Positions 4,952 to 5,725 of a stretch of DNA of 5,725 nt are shown here, piece after piece. The stretch is taken from NCBI GenBank assembly GCA_002784505.1, contig PFLF01000101.1, positions 1 to 5,725 on the forward strand, read 5' to 3'. Position 1 is the stretch's first letter, and each line of letters starts with the position of its first letter. The translations under genes and the position numbers were made by a program. A model generated the notes under the pieces. That model saw only the letters and a program-made list of their open reading frames with translations, did not search any database and was not told the DNA's origin. This stretch comes from Candidatus Roizmanbacteria bacterium CG_4_10_14_0_8_um_filter_39_9. GTDB taxonomy: Bacteria; Patescibacteriota; Microgenomatia; UBA1406; GWC2-37-13.

Positions 4952-5725
4952 TCAACAGATATATTAGACTCTATAAAGCACTGCTTCGGTTCAGCATGAT
5001 GAATTTCATGGTCTATCGAGCCAGTTTTTTTAGTAATGTAATTGCGGCCATTGGGTGGGGTATTTTTCAGATCATATGGATAGGGCTGCTTACCTTGAAA
5101 ACAACGTCGGCATTCGGTTGGTCAAAAGATGAGCTTATTTTATTGGCTATAACTTATACGACAAATATTGGTGTTTTTCACCTTCTTTTTTCCCGCAACT
5201 TTGACCGGCTATCCCAGATAATTGATAAGGGTGAACTTGACTTTCTCCTGTTAAAGCCGGTTGATGCGCAGTTTCTTGTTACTAACTACTCACACAATTA
5301 CTCGGCACTGGTTCGCATTGCAATGGGGATTGCCTTTCTCCTGTTTTTTTTGACAACGAAAAGTATTGCTGTCTCGGTCTTGGGAGTTGTGGGATATATT
5401 CTCCTGTCAATTTTTGGTTTGGTAGTTATTTATTCTATCTGGCTAATATACTGTTCACTTCTTGTTTGGTTTCCTCGACTTACTAATATTGTGGAGTTTT
5501 TATACACGATAAACGGTATGGCGAGATATCCTGTTGAAATGATGAGCGAATTTAAAAACATCACCGTATTATTCATAATTCCTTTTGCCTTTACCATGGC
5601 AACACCGACAAAAGCTCTCATCCGAAATGCATTTGACGGTGAAGTTGGAGGACTTATTCTCTTAACTGTTTTTTTATTTTTCCTATCTCGCACAGTTTGG
5701 AAATATTCACTTACCCACTATATAT
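4948..5725 (+). CDS. ABC-2 type exporter permease, second subunit (COG3694-like; partial, 3' end beyond the window)
   Basis: Translation from the ATG at 4948 stays open for 259 codons to the right edge. The start overlaps the previous stop in an ATGA tetranucleotide, the classic arrangement for translational coupling. The protein begins MINRYIRLYKALLRFSMMNF and has about six membrane segments. FGWSKDELILLAITY (56-70), then LSQIIDKGELDFLLLKPVDA (88-107) and QFLVTN, match the 'GWs..E.l.L....' and 'I..G.LD..LLKP...Q' hallmarks of COG3694 permeases. Family members usually end shortly after an R..WK..L..Y segment; here that is RTVWKYSLTHY just before the edge, so probably only a few residues are missing. 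With the preceding permease and the ATPase it completes an ABC-2 exporter. Confidence 0.88.
   Translation, partial: MINRYIRLYKALLRFSMMNFMVYRASFFSNVIAAIGWGIFQIIWIGLLTLKTTSAFGWSKDELILLAITYTTNIGVFHLLFSRNFDRLSQIIDKGELDFLLLKPVDAQFLVTNYSHNYSALVRIAMGIAFLLFFLTTKSIAVSVLGVVGYILLSIFGLVVIYSIWLIYCSLLVWFPRLTNIVEFLYTINGMARYPVEMMSEFKNITVLFIIPFAFTMATPTKALIRNAFDGEVGGLILLTVFLFFLSRTVWKYSLTHYI

Noticed and set aside
5430..5693. 87-aa minus-strand open frame at the right end
   Set aside because: It is antisense to the second permease, whose membrane segments and family motifs are clear in the sense frame.

Overview
The window looks like a compact, gene-dense bacterial chromosome segment of low to moderate GC. Several features suggest a candidate-phylum lineage such as Patescibacteria/CPR: very short gaps, no convincing Shine-Dalgarno sites, -10-like boxes placed 6-7 nt before start codons (leaderless-style), long (about 195 aa) nucleoside diphosphate kinases, and a four-helix-bundle 'suffix' family protein. 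This assignment is inference, because no rRNA or other strong phylogenetic marker is present. Stops are TAA, TAG and TGA, and no gene carries an in-frame TGA. The ordinary bacterial code therefore fits, and the TGA=Gly code of SR1/Gracilibacteria does not.

Left part (1-278): the 5' end of a four-helix-bundle family gene runs leftward off the window. It is divided from the rightward genes by a 56-bp AT-rich divergent promoter region. That region is built of five 9-bp tandem repeats that create several palindromes and a ladder of TATAAT/TATAAC boxes.

Middle part (279-2137): a nucleotide-activation cluster made of one dTMP kinase-like gene and two tandem nucleoside diphosphate kinase paralogues. 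Together they could convert dTMP to dTDP to dTTP. The dTMP kinase-like protein lacks the P-loop lysine (Cys instead). The first NDK keeps its catalytic His but has lost two conserved nucleotide-binding residues, while the second NDK looks canonical. The dTMP kinase and the first NDK each start inside a nearly identical 22-bp palindrome whose last base is the A of the ATG, a strong candidate for a shared operator or leaderless promoter. A REP/MITE-like nested palindrome separates the two NDK genes.

Right part (2201-5725): a Fic-fold protein with a C-terminal winged helix, whose catalytic HPFxDGNGR loop and inhibitory Glu are both replaced, so it is a probable Fic pseudoenzyme used as a regulator. 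A complete ABC-2 type exporter of the COG4586/COG4587/COG3694 kind follows closely: an ATPase and two six-helix permeases joined by overlapping reading frames. The last permease runs off the right edge only a few residues before its expected end. The layout suggests that the Fic/HTH protein regulates the exporter, whose substrate cannot be told from sequence.

There is no gene-free stretch over 300 bases. No tRNA, rRNA, CRISPR array or transposase gene was seen.
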